Source: Gammaproteobacteria bacterium (GTDB lineage Bacteria; Pseudomonadota; Gammaproteobacteria; Xanthomonadales; Marinicellaceae). From it: a DNA stretch of 64,000 nucleotides. The first letter of the stretch is position 1, and each line of letters begins with the position of its first letter. Below the pieces are notes generated by a model, which was not told the origin of the DNA, made no database searches, and worked only from the letters and a program-made list of their open reading frames with translations. The stretch covers positions 40,471-104,470 of the forward strand of contig JAUIGR010000005.1 of the NCBI GenBank assembly GCA_030430025.1. Reading direction: 5' to 3'. Both the position numbers and the translations under genes were made by a program. Below, in pieces: positions 19,626-28,189 of this stretch.

Positions 19626-19823
19626 GTCCTGTAGGTCAATAAAAGTAGGTGAGTATCAAATTTGCAAAATACTAAGCTGTGTCGTATACATTTATTGAAA
19701 TGACTTAGAAATTTACTTAGCATGATATGTCGTCATGATTGCTGTTGAAACCTAATGAACTTTTAAGGTTATGAAATTTCTAGAGTTGTTCCTAATAAAA
19801 CAACTATGACCATATAATTAGTC

Positions 19824-20759
19824 ATGGTGTTTTTTTTAAAGTCTGTTTTGATTTACTCAATAATATTTGTTTTGAGTACATTTTTTATATCAGTTTCTGA
19901 TGCCGATGATCATACAGGAGGCCGACTGAACTATCGTGTTTATTTCATTGAGCCAACAAATAATTTTCAACCTTCAGGATTAACCATTAAAAACAATCGG
20001 CTATTCACGGTATCAGATAAACATGATGCCATATATGAACTTTTAATCGATGAACAAGTGGCATATATGAAGTTACATCATAAAATTGATGTTCAGCAGT
20101 TAGGAGTTATGTCTCTCGATTTAGAGGGAATTACCCATAATGCTAGAGATTTTTTTCTGGTCAGCGAGGCACATCATCGCATGATTCGGGTTGAACCTAG
20201 TGGGAATAGTTATTGGATACCAAGTGATGGTAAGAGCTTTTATCGTTCCGCAAATCAGGCAGGCTTATTTCAGGTTTTTAATGCAGCTTTAGAGGGAATT
20301 ACTTGGTTGGAAATAGAGGGGCAGTTTTTATTGGCCGCAGAACGGCAGCCCAGAGGTTTGATTGAAATCGCAGTTGATGAGCAATTTCGTATGATCAGTC
20401 AAACAAACCATGTTTTAAATCAGACTATATATGATTTACCCAAGAACCGTCAGCCAGATTTGACAGGTCTTTTTTATTATCAGGGTAGTATTTTTGCATT
20501 GCATAGAAATGCTGAACTCATTCATCGTTGGGTAAAAGATGACTCAGGCCGGTATCAAGAACAAGATAGCTGGTCGTTTACTGATATTGTTAACCAGCCA
20601 GATTTTCGATATCAAGATAAACGTTATGGTCATGCTGAAGGGTTGGCAGTTGATGAAGATCATTTTTACTTGGTCATTGATAATAATGGCATAGCTAAGG
20701 AACAGCAAGATAATGATAACAGGCCGATGTTAATCATCATTGACCGTAAAAATTTATAA
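19824..20759 (+). CDS. Secreted phytase-like (esterase-like) beta-propeller protein
   Basis: 311 residues with an N-terminal signal peptide (about residues 1-27). The repeated patterns FQPSGLTIKNNRLFTVSD, DLEGITHNARDFFLVSE, ALEGITWLEIEGQFLLAAE and GHAEGLAVDEDHFYLVIDN are those of the phytase-like/SdiA-regulated propeller group. There each blade carries an acidic EG motif, probably for metal binding. The protein is likely periplasmic. The substrate is unknown and phytase activity should not be assumed. It stands alone after chpC, with a 198-bp gap, and converges on the exonuclease gene. Confidence 0.65.
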   Translation: MVFFLKSVLIYSIIFVLSTFFISVSDADDHTGGRLNYRVYFIEPTNNFQPSGLTIKNNRLFTVSDKHDAIYELLIDEQVAYMKLHHKIDVQQLGVMSLDLEGITHNARDFFLVSEAHHRMIRVEPSGNSYWIPSDGKSFYRSANQAGLFQVFNAALEGITWLEIEGQFLLAAERQPRGLIEIAVDEQFRMISQTNHVLNQTIYDLPKNRQPDLTGLFYYQGSIFALHRNAELIHRWVKDDSGRYQEQDSWSFTDIVNQPDFRYQDKRYGHAEGLAVDEDHFYLVIDNNGIAKEQQDNDNRPMLIIIDRKNL

Positions 20760-20908
20760 AAACAGAGTTCGTTCAATATTTCGTGTCATGGACTCCGAGT
20801 TAACAGATTTTGATTTGTCTTATGTCTTTGATTATTTTCAATTTGCCGCTTTTCGGAAGAGTTCAAATATCAAATTGAGTGTTTGATGATAGGATTTTAT
20901 CCATTTTA

Positions 20909-21682
20909 TTAGGTATTCATATCATACTCCATAATGACAGGCGCATGATCTGAGAACCGTTCTTCTTTATATATATTGGCCTTCTTGATTTTATTTTTGA
21001 GACAAGGTGAAGTGATTTGATAATCTATGCGCCAACCTGTGTTGTTAGCCCACGCTTGACCTCGGTTTGACCACCAAGAATATTGATGCTCACCTGGCTC
21101 GACTTCTCGAAAGCCATCAATCAAGCCAAACTCGTCAAATAATTTGGTTAACCATGCACGCTCTTCTGGTAAAAAGCCAGAATTTTTTAAATTACCTTTC
21201 CAGTTTTTAATATCTATTTCTTTATGAGCGATATTCCAGTCACCTGTGATAATGAAAGGTTTTTTGCTATCGAGTAAACGCTTGAATACTGGTTCTAACT
21301 TTTCCATACAGATGTACTTGAAATCTTGTCTTTCTTCTTTGGCTGATCCAGAGGGTAAATACAGTGAGATGATGATGATGTCATCAAACTCGGCTTCCAA
21401 CCATCGTCCTTCTGCATCAAAGGTTTCAAAACCAATGCCATATTTCACTGCTAGGGGCTGTTTTTTACAATAAATAGAGACGCCGGAATAGCCTTTTTGG
21501 GTGGCATCTGCTTGGTAAAAGTGGTGTCCCGGTGGAATGAATTGAGCGGGTGATAGTTGATGCAATTGTGCTTTGGTTTCTTGGATACATATGACATCAG
21601 CTTGTTCTTTTTCAAGCCATCTAAAAAGACCTTTCTTTTCTGCAGCTCTGATGCCATTAGCATTAAGAGTGATGATTTTCAT
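20909..21682 (-). CDS. xthA: Exodeoxyribonuclease III (Crc-like genomic position)
   Basis: 257 residues from MKIITLNANG at 21682; the open frame extends 34 codons further, but family alignment supports this start. It is an EEP-fold AP endonuclease/3'-5' exonuclease for base-excision repair. Active-site residues are retained: Asn7, Glu35 (IQETK), Asp and Asn of TGDWN, Asp of WRIDYQ, and the final FSDHAP. The gene is divergent from pyrE, the position of crc in Pseudomonas. Crc is a catalytically dead member of this fold, so this looks like an active relative in the crc locus. Confidence 0.88.
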   Translation of the reverse strand: MKIITLNANGIRAAEKKGLFRWLEKEQADVICIQETKAQLHQLSPAQFIPPGHHFYQADATQKGYSGVSIYCKKQPLAVKYGIGFETFDAEGRWLEAEFDDIIIISLYLPSGSAKEERQDFKYICMEKLEPVFKRLLDSKKPFIITGDWNIAHKEIDIKNWKGNLKNSGFLPEERAWLTKLFDEFGLIDGFREVEPGEHQYSWWSNRGQAWANNTGWRIDYQITSPCLKNKIKKANIYKEERFSDHAPVIMEYDMNT

Positions 21683-21771
21683 AAAGTAGCCAAGTATAAA
21701 ATGGCGATTATAGCACTTGCAAATTTTCATTGCCTTGCGCATCATACTGGTTTTACATGTGAGCGAAGTTG

Positions 21772-22401
21772 ATGGATGTTGCACAGGATTTTCTGAAACT
21801 TGCAGTGGATAAAAAAGTACTGAAATTTGGTGAGTTTGAACTAAAATCGGGTCGAATTAGCCCTTATTTCTTTAACGCAGGATTATTTGATGATGGGGAG
21901 TCTATGGCATTTTTGGGTCAATATTATGCACAGACTATCATTGATTCAGGAGTTGAATTTGATATGATTTACGGTCCGGCATATAAAGGGATACCTTTGG
22001 CGATAGCCATTGCTATGGCGTTTTATCAGTATTATGAAAGAAATATACCAGTGTGTTTTAATCGCAAAGAAGTTAAAGACCATGGAGAGGGAGGACAGTT
22101 GATTGGTGCGCCATTGTCTGGTGATGTATTGATTGTTGATGATGTGGTGTCTGCTGGTACTTCAGTTCGTGAGTCAATTGAGCTGATTACACAGACTGAT
22201 GCTCGTGTTTGTGCTATTGCCGTTGCATTGGACCGACAAGAACGTGGTCAAGGAGTACTCTCAGCGATGCAAGAGCTCCACAGGCAATTTGGTTTAGATA
22301 CAATAGCCATTGCGAATTTAGATGATTTGCTTGAATTTTTAGAAAATGATGTTGAAACATTACAAAAAATTCAAGTTTACCGTGCTCGATATGGTGTTTG
22401 A
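21772..22401 (+). CDS. pyrE: Orotate phosphoribosyltransferase
   Basis: 209 residues from the ATG at 21772; a TTG at 21769 directly precedes it. It converts orotate and PRPP to orotidine monophosphate. The PRPP-binding motif VLIVDDVVSAGTSVRES (about residues 120-136), NRKEVKDHGEGG and YGPAYKGIPLA are all present. It overlaps apaH by one base (TGATG). It is the second pyrimidine-pathway gene in the window after pyrB. Confidence 0.95.
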   Translation: MDVAQDFLKLAVDKKVLKFGEFELKSGRISPYFFNAGLFDDGESMAFLGQYYAQTIIDSGVEFDMIYGPAYKGIPLAIAIAMAFYQYYERNIPVCFNRKEVKDHGEGGQLIGAPLSGDVLIVDDVVSAGTSVRESIELITQTDARVCAIAVALDRQERGQGVLSAMQELHRQFGLDTIAIANLDDLLEFLENDVETLQKIQVYRARYGV

Positions 22402-23189
22402 TGGCTCACTTTGTCATTGGTGATGTGCAGGGATGTTTTGATGCTTTTAATGAATTATTGGTGGCTATTGAGTTTGATCCTCAAAGCGATCAATTGACCT
22501 TTTGTGGTGACTTGGTCAATAGAGGTGGCCAGTCCCTTGAAATGCTTCGTTGGGCTTACCAACATAGATCCTGTTGTGATACTGTGCTAGGTAATCATGA
22601 TTTGAGTTTATTATCTAAATACTATTGTCCTAAACAGCGAGTCAAGAATGCAGAATTTGATGTGATCTTTCAGGCTGGTGATAGTGATGAGTTACTTGCT
22701 TGGTTATTGCAGCGACCAATGATATTGGAGTTTCCTCATTGCTGGATTGTTCATGCTGGTTTTTATCCTTTATGGAATCCCAGAAAGTGGCATAAGCATG
22801 CTAACAGAGTGACAGAGTTTATGAGAGCCGATCCTGCCAGTTTTTTTAAATTCATGTTTGGTAATCGGCCATTGCATTGGGATAAGGTGAAGAATAAAAA
22901 GGATAAGCTCAGGTTCATTGTCAACGCCATGACGCGGATGCGCTATTTGGATCCCAAAACCAGTAATCTAAATCTAAAGGAAAAAGGAACTTTGAGAGAT
23001 AATGTTAATTTGATGCCTTGGTTTCGACATCCTCGTTTAACACAAACTGAAAAGACAATCATTTTTGGTCATTGGTCCGCTTTGGGGTTATACCAAGACA
23101 ATAATGTTATTTGTTTGGATACAGGTAAAGTATGGGGTGGTATGTTGACGGCGCTTCGACTTAATGATGGTATTTTGTTTCAAGTATAA
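22401..23189 (+). CDS. apaH: Symmetrical bis(5'-nucleosyl)-tetraphosphatase
   Basis: 262 residues. It hydrolyses Ap4A to two ADP. Metallophosphatase motifs are in order: GDVQGC (about residues 7-12), GDLVNRGGQSLEMLR, GNHDL and, near the end, IFGHWSALGL with CLDTG. The start overlaps the pyrE stop by one base. A clear intrinsic terminator follows at 23193-23223. Confidence 0.95.
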   Translation: MAHFVIGDVQGCFDAFNELLVAIEFDPQSDQLTFCGDLVNRGGQSLEMLRWAYQHRSCCDTVLGNHDLSLLSKYYCPKQRVKNAEFDVIFQAGDSDELLAWLLQRPMILEFPHCWIVHAGFYPLWNPRKWHKHANRVTEFMRADPASFFKFMFGNRPLHWDKVKNKKDKLRFIVNAMTRMRYLDPKTSNLNLKEKGTLRDNVNLMPWFRHPRLTQTEKTIIFGHWSALGLYQDNNVICLDTGKVWGGMLTALRLNDGILFQV

Positions 23190-23192
23190 ACC

Positions 23193-23223
23193 AAGGAGCC
23201 GTGAAAGACTCCTTAGTTTTTTT
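23193..23223 (+). terminator. Rho-independent terminator after apaH
   Basis: A 6-bp stem AAGGAG/CTCCTT with a 10-base loop is followed by a run of seven T at 23217-23223. It separates the pyrE-apaH transcript from the convergent protease gene. Confidence 0.8.
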
Positions 23224-23240
23224 ATTATCAAATATAGATT

Positions 23241-24977
23241 TTATAAGTTTTCAAACCCATCTTCAAATATCAAATCATTATCAGCGGCACTGCAACCTTG
23301 GACTTTGACATCATCAATATGCCAACCTGGTCGGGATACTGATAAATCTGTGGCCATATGAAATCTGAATATTACATCTTGGCCGGCATATTCATCTATA
23401 TTGACAACAGAATTCAGCCATTGTTGCGGGTCACCACACCAGGCTTGATTACCGGTTTGAGGATTATCATACCCATCGGGTATGGTACCGTCATATGGGT
23501 CGGTCAACAGGTTATTGTTATTTATCAGTGTGAAGTCATCACCACCATTGGTTGATACACTTAACAGTCCGCCATCATAACAACCGTTATTGAAATCTTC
23601 CATTTGTTGTTTGTTCCAGAATTGTAATGTCAATAAATTTAAATCGTTAGGCAGTTGGATTTCTGGTGAGGTTAATATTTGATCCCCAACTTGATCAACA
23701 TCTTCAGCATGCATGGATGCAACACCTGAGTTTGACTCTAACATGTCAATAGCCCAGGTGTTAGGGCCATTAGGAATGTTAGTGTCCATTGACCAACCTA
23801 TAGGACCAGATTCAAAGTCAATACTGTATAAAACTTGAGCGACAGTGCCTAACGAGCACTCCCCAGGTGCTGCTAGAGTGGTAAAACTATAAATGGTGGA
23901 ATATACTCCATCGCCACAACTGTTTTGGGATTTTACTCGCCAATAATAGACAGTATTTGTATTCAATTGATTGTTGAATGTATGACTGGTTTCATTGGTT
24001 GTTGTAGTGTAATCAATAGAGTTAAATGTGATGTCATCATCTATTTCAATAACATATTGGTCACCCTGGTTTGATGCTTGCCAACTGAAAGTAGGGCTGG
24101 TGTCAACGTTAAAGTCATTATTAGTTGGTGTTGTTAATAATACTTCATCAGGCAAAGCATCAAAAATATACAGTGAAACCGGATAGTTTTGAGTGCCGGT
24201 GACAGAAGTCCCTTGGATATCAAAGTTGTATTGGCCAGCGCCTATTGCTTGAGTTTCTGAAACAGTCATGGTCACGGCATTCCCTGGATTGACAGGTGTG
24301 TTAGAAAAAATAATGCTAGCATTTGCTGGTTCGCCGGCAGTCCCTAAGAAAACAGGCTCATTGAAACCACTGATGCCAACTACATTAATGCCATAAACAG
24401 CATCATTTGGGCTACATACTGACAGTTCTGAAGGAATCGTTTCTAGTGCGAAATCCGGATCTACTGAGCAGTTGTTACATACCAAAGCAAAATCCTGATC
24501 AGTGATGTCTCCAGAGTAAGGAACACCATCACCTGCTATATTAGTTGCCGTCACTTTTATTGTTACAGCAGCACCGGGGTTAGTAATAATGATGTTCTCT
24601 ACATTATTGATGGTATCAGATTCACCTCCTGTGATTGATACGCCTGCGCTGAATTGATTGCCCAGATACGTTTGTCCTCCTGTTGTTACTTCTAAATCCA
24701 AATCATTGACAAGAGCTGGATTGGCGCCAATAGCACCTGGCGCATCAGTCCAGGTTAGGGTGATTCGCAAAGGCTCATTAGTATCATCAACGCCACGTGT
24801 TACCTGCCATGTTTCTGAATTGTTGTCAAAAATGTGCTCTTGATCATAAAAATTATGTGTGGTTGGCGATTGGAATAGGTTTCTTAATGTAACTCTTCCC
24901 CAACCCTCATTAAAGTTAGGAATGGGAACACCATCATCAATGTCTGTAGCTGAATTAACCAATAGTGCCTTACCCAT
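23241..24977 (-). CDS. C-terminal part of an S8 serine protease, separated by an in-frame amber codon
   Basis: 578 residues from the first ATG after the stop at 25014. It is in the same frame as the upstream 497-codon part: the codons across the stop read on without a shift into NPSAAMGKALLVNSATD, the helix that normally follows the catalytic Ser. After the protease core come a pro-C-terminal/proprotein-like region, a fibronectin III-like domain (VDTSPTFSWQA to VYYWRVKSQNSC) and a jelly-roll-like region with WHIDDVKVQGC. The chain ends in IFEDGFENL. It has no signal peptide of its own, so it is probably useful only if the amber codon is read through or is an error. Confidence 0.7.
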   Translation of the reverse strand: MGKALLVNSATDIDDGVPIPNFNEGWGRVTLRNLFQSPTTHNFYDQEHIFDNNSETWQVTRGVDDTNEPLRITLTWTDAPGAIGANPALVNDLDLEVTTGGQTYLGNQFSAGVSITGGESDTINNVENIIITNPGAAVTIKVTATNIAGDGVPYSGDITDQDFALVCNNCSVDPDFALETIPSELSVCSPNDAVYGINVVGISGFNEPVFLGTAGEPANASIIFSNTPVNPGNAVTMTVSETQAIGAGQYNFDIQGTSVTGTQNYPVSLYIFDALPDEVLLTTPTNNDFNVDTSPTFSWQASNQGDQYVIEIDDDITFNSIDYTTTTNETSHTFNNQLNTNTVYYWRVKSQNSCGDGVYSTIYSFTTLAAPGECSLGTVAQVLYSIDFESGPIGWSMDTNIPNGPNTWAIDMLESNSGVASMHAEDVDQVGDQILTSPEIQLPNDLNLLTLQFWNKQQMEDFNNGCYDGGLLSVSTNGGDDFTLINNNNLLTDPYDGTIPDGYDNPQTGNQAWCGDPQQWLNSVVNIDEYAGQDVIFRFHMATDLSVSRPGWHIDDVKVQGCSAADNDLIFEDGFENL

Positions 24978-25013
24978 GGCTGCGCTGGGATTGGCTCCAC
25001 CATTATTTTGTTT

Positions 25014-25016
25014 CTA
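25014..25016 (-). other. In-frame TAG interrupting the S8 protease gene
   Basis: Codon 498, counted from the TTG at 26507, is TAG; codons 497 (TGG) and 499 (AAA) and both flanks lie in one uninterrupted frame. It falls 17 codons after catalytic Ser481. One base change would restore Tyr, Trp, Gln or another sense codon. Confidence 0.9.
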
Positions 25017-26507
25017 CCATTGAGTGATTAAAGCCAATGATCCTGAAACATGGGGAGCAGCCATGCTAGTACCTGAACATAAAGAGTATAGATTATCAGT
25101 ATTAGGAACGGCAGAAGTGCATTGATTACCACCTTCCCGCATTGTTGATCCTACACTTTGTCCCGGTGCTGCGATGGTGGGTACATAGCGACCATCTTCA
25201 GAAGGACCTCGGCTTGAGGAGTTGTACATGGCATCGACATCACCATTGACCCGGTAAGCTTGGGTCCCCGCAGTGACAATGACATTTTTAGCATCTTTGG
25301 GAGATGTGAGTGAGTACGCGTCTGGTCCAGAATTTCCTGCTGAAAATACCCAGATGTGTTCTTCGGCGACGTCGGGTGTGTCCCAATTGCCATCTCGAAC
25401 AGCAAGGTCAATAGTTCTTTCGGTGGCTTGATAACCATGGTTGATACCCTCACCTGAAGTCCAGCTATTATTGGAACCCACTGCACCACCGAGCACTGCC
25501 TGTTTTGAAAGTTCTTGCCAGCCACCGGCTGGAGGCCATGAGTCTTGTGAACCACAGATTGGGTTTTGTGCGAAGATCGAGTAACCTGGAGCTACACCTA
25601 AACCATATAGGTAACCGTCATTGTCAGTAAAAGCCCCGGTAGCATCACCTCCAATGATGCCTGCTACATGGGTGCCATGGCCGCCTGATGTTGGATCATC
25701 ACCAGGGTTAGGAAAATTACAACCAGGATAGTTATGACCACCAATGATTCTGGTATTTAAATCGCCATGTTCATAATATATGCCGGTATCTGTGATTGAC
25801 CATATAACATCGGTGCCGTCTAAGCCAATATCAGTGAGCCATTGATCGTAATTAAGCTCAGGTACATTACTTAAATTAAAGTTGCCAGCCACAGTTTGAG
25901 AAGTGCTTTCATCATCGAGTATTGGTGCCTCTCCAATTCGGCCAATCCAAATAACTTCAGGAATTTGAGCCAGTTTGTTGATGTCTTTGGCATCAATGTC
26001 TATGATGGCATCATAAACACTTTTTGCTGGATTTGCAGGGAAGTAGTTGTTTATGACACCTCCCATGTTTTCAATTTGTGCTATGGCATTTTCGGGTGAT
26101 CCATTATTATAAAAATGGACATCAACGTTTTTTATCTTACCACTGTGTCCTTTCAAATTCTCGCTGAGCCTAAAATCAGCTGAAAACTGACCGGTCCATC
26201 GTACATGGTTATTGGTTTCTAATGACTCTAATTGTTCAGATGTTGCCCAAATAAGGTAAGCATCGTGAGGATAATATTGTATGAGTGTGGCGCCATGGTT
26301 TTCTATTTGTTCTAGCCACTGTTGTCTGACTTTGCTGTTGAATTGAACGAACCTGAGTCCATAACCTTGTTCATTTTCAATGACCAGATTGTTTTTTATT
26401 GCGCTAGTTAAAGGGTCAAATCTATGATACGAAAAGCTGACTTCTTTGGCTTGGATGTTATTACACATTAAAAGTGTGAGGGTTGATGTTAAGGTGAGTT
26501 GCTTCAA
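25014..26507 (-). CDS. Secreted subtilisin-family (S8) serine protease, N-terminal part
   Basis: 497 residues. It starts at a TTG with a strong AGGAGA five bases upstream. A signal peptide (about residues 1-20) precedes an inhibitor-like propeptide. The triad is Asp240 (SITDTG), His277 (GGHGTHVAG) and Ser481 (GTSMAAP), with oxyanion Asn near 347 (GSNNSW). The frame ends at an in-frame TAG at 25014, before the helix that completes the catalytic domain, so the truncated product would probably not fold fully. With the downstream half it makes a protein of about 1088 residues. Confidence 0.85.
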   Translation of the reverse strand: MKQLTLTSTLTLLMCNNIQAKEVSFSYHRFDPLTSAIKNNLVIENEQGYGLRFVQFNSKVRQQWLEQIENHGATLIQYYPHDAYLIWATSEQLESLETNNHVRWTGQFSADFRLSENLKGHSGKIKNVDVHFYNNGSPENAIAQIENMGGVINNYFPANPAKSVYDAIIDIDAKDINKLAQIPEVIWIGRIGEAPILDDESTSQTVAGNFNLSNVPELNYDQWLTDIGLDGTDVIWSITDTGIYYEHGDLNTRIIGGHNYPGCNFPNPGDDPTSGGHGTHVAGIIGGDATGAFTDNDGYLYGLGVAPGYSIFAQNPICGSQDSWPPAGGWQELSKQAVLGGAVGSNNSWTSGEGINHGYQATERTIDLAVRDGNWDTPDVAEEHIWVFSAGNSGPDAYSLTSPKDAKNVIVTAGTQAYRVNGDVDAMYNSSSRGPSEDGRYVPTIAAPGQSVGSTMREGGNQCTSAVPNTDNLYSLCSGTSMAAPHVSGSLALITQW

Positions 26508-26977
26508 AATGATCTCCTAATTGGTATTGACTGTAATAAAAAATACTCAGTTTTATTTTTAGTACACCCTTGATGTACTGTGACTCGTACTATATCACTG
26601 TCGACACTTTACTTACTGTGAGGTTAAAAAAATAATAATTGTCTTTTAAAAAATGTATTTTTTTAAAAAAAGAAAGTTAATTGAGGTTTTTTTATGTCTT
26701 TGTCATCAATCATGATACCTGGGTGTTATATCAAATCGTTCAACGGTTTTGCATACTAAATATTGGTATAAATCACTGCTTGTAATAATAGTCCAATGGT
26801 TCAACTACCATATACGAGAAGGACAAATAGATAACCTCAAAATCAGACTGGTTTAATGTGCACTACTTATAAAAAAACAATGGTTTCTTTATTGTAAACT
26901 CAAGGCTAAAATAGGCGTTTTGTGGCACAAACTCGCCATTTAGTGTTGTTTTATTTTTTTATGGGGACATGAAGTTC
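26508..26977. other. Intergenic region between the protease gene and ald
   Basis: 470 bases, very AT-rich, between divergent genes. On the plus strand TGGTATAAA at 26764-26772 resembles an extended -10, and TAAAAT at 26907-26912 is another weak -10 nearer ald. No gene, RNA gene or strong repeat was seen. A GGGG tract at 26963-26966 serves as the ald ribosome binding site. Confidence 0.4.
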
Positions 26978-28033
26978 ATGAAAATTGGAATTCCAAAAGA
27001 GACCAAGACCTTAGAAGGTCGAGTGGCTTTGGTGCCAGCTGCGGCAGCTGACTTGGTTCGTTCAGGACATGATGTGTACATTGAGTCTGGAGCGGGTATC
27101 ATGAGTGGCTTTTCTAATGATGATTATATTAAAGCAGGTGTTCATATTGAATCCGATGCGGCCAGTCTATACGGTGTGGCTGAAATGATTGTTAAGGTCA
27201 AGGAACCGATTGCTGGCGATTTGAAGCACTTACGTGCAGATCATTTGTTGTTCTGTTATTTACATCTGGCTGCTGAGCCTGAGTTAACTCAGGCTTTGGT
27301 TGATATTGGATTGACTGGTGTCGCTTTTGAAACAGTTGAAGAGGCTGATGGGTCTTTGCCTTTGCTGGCACCGATGTCTATTATTGCAGGTCGTATTGCG
27401 ACTCAAGTTGGTACCCATACTTTACATCATCCTTTGGGTGGGAAAGGCCTATTGTTAGGAGGTTTGCCATCAACAGAACGAGGCAAAGTGGTTGTTCTAG
27501 GTGGTGGTGCAGCTGGTGGTAATGCCGCTTCATTGGCAGCAGCTTCCGGTGCTAATGTGGTGGTGTTTGATAAGAGACAGGATCGATTGGCTCAAATGAT
27601 GGCAATGGGTTCTAATGTCACTGCTTTATATCCCTACCAGGAGTTGGTAGCGCAAGAGATTTCAGATGCAGATTTGGTTATTGGCGCTGTTCTAGTTACT
27701 GGTGCCAAAGCGCCTCATGTAATTTCTGAAGAAATGGTGAAGGGAATGGAACCAGGTTCAGTGATTGCTGATATTTCTGTAGATCAAGGTGGTTGTGTGG
27801 AAACAACACGACCTACTACTTGGGCAGAGCCGACCTTTGTTAAGCACGGTGTGGTACACTTTTCGGTGACAAATATGCCAGGTGCTGTGCCGAGAACATC
27901 AACACAAGCGATATCTGCCGCGATATTGCCTTATGTGCAGCGATTGGCCCAGCCTGAGTGGGTTTCGGTGCCGTCATTACAAAAAGGCATCAATGTCACT
28001 GCTGGTAAAATCGTTCATCCAGCGTTGTTGTAG
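26978..28033 (+). CDS. ald: Alanine dehydrogenase
   Basis: 351 residues from the ATG at 26978, which sits 11 bases after GGGG; an ATG at 26969 is too close to that site. It reversibly deaminates L-alanine to pyruvate and ammonia with NAD. MKIGIPKETKTLEGRVALVP, VKVKEPI, LFCYLHLAAE, the Rossmann loop VVLGGGAAGGNAA and MPGAVPRTST are the family blocks. No Lrp-type regulator is adjacent. It lies alone between the protease and ftsK. Confidence 0.95.
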   Translation: MKIGIPKETKTLEGRVALVPAAAADLVRSGHDVYIESGAGIMSGFSNDDYIKAGVHIESDAASLYGVAEMIVKVKEPIAGDLKHLRADHLLFCYLHLAAEPELTQALVDIGLTGVAFETVEEADGSLPLLAPMSIIAGRIATQVGTHTLHHPLGGKGLLLGGLPSTERGKVVVLGGGAAGGNAASLAAASGANVVVFDKRQDRLAQMMAMGSNVTALYPYQELVAQEISDADLVIGAVLVTGAKAPHVISEEMVKGMEPGSVIADISVDQGGCVETTRPTTWAEPTFVKHGVVHFSVTNMPGAVPRTSTQAISAAILPYVQRLAQPEWVSVPSLQKGINVTAGKIVHPALL

Positions 28034-28189
28034 CTGAACCATAGGTAAAGAAAATTAAGCTATATTGATTGATTAGGTTTTTTGTCAATGTTTGATTTTA
28101 ATAAAATATTGCTTATAGAAAGTGTGGTGAGATAGTAAATAATGGGTCACTGTTAGGTCACTGGCATGGCTCTTTGATTGAGGTTAGGA

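Noticed and set aside
24978..25013. Frameshift as the cause of the protease split
   Set aside because: The two parts are in the same frame (1530 bases between starts, divisible by three); only one stop codon intervenes.
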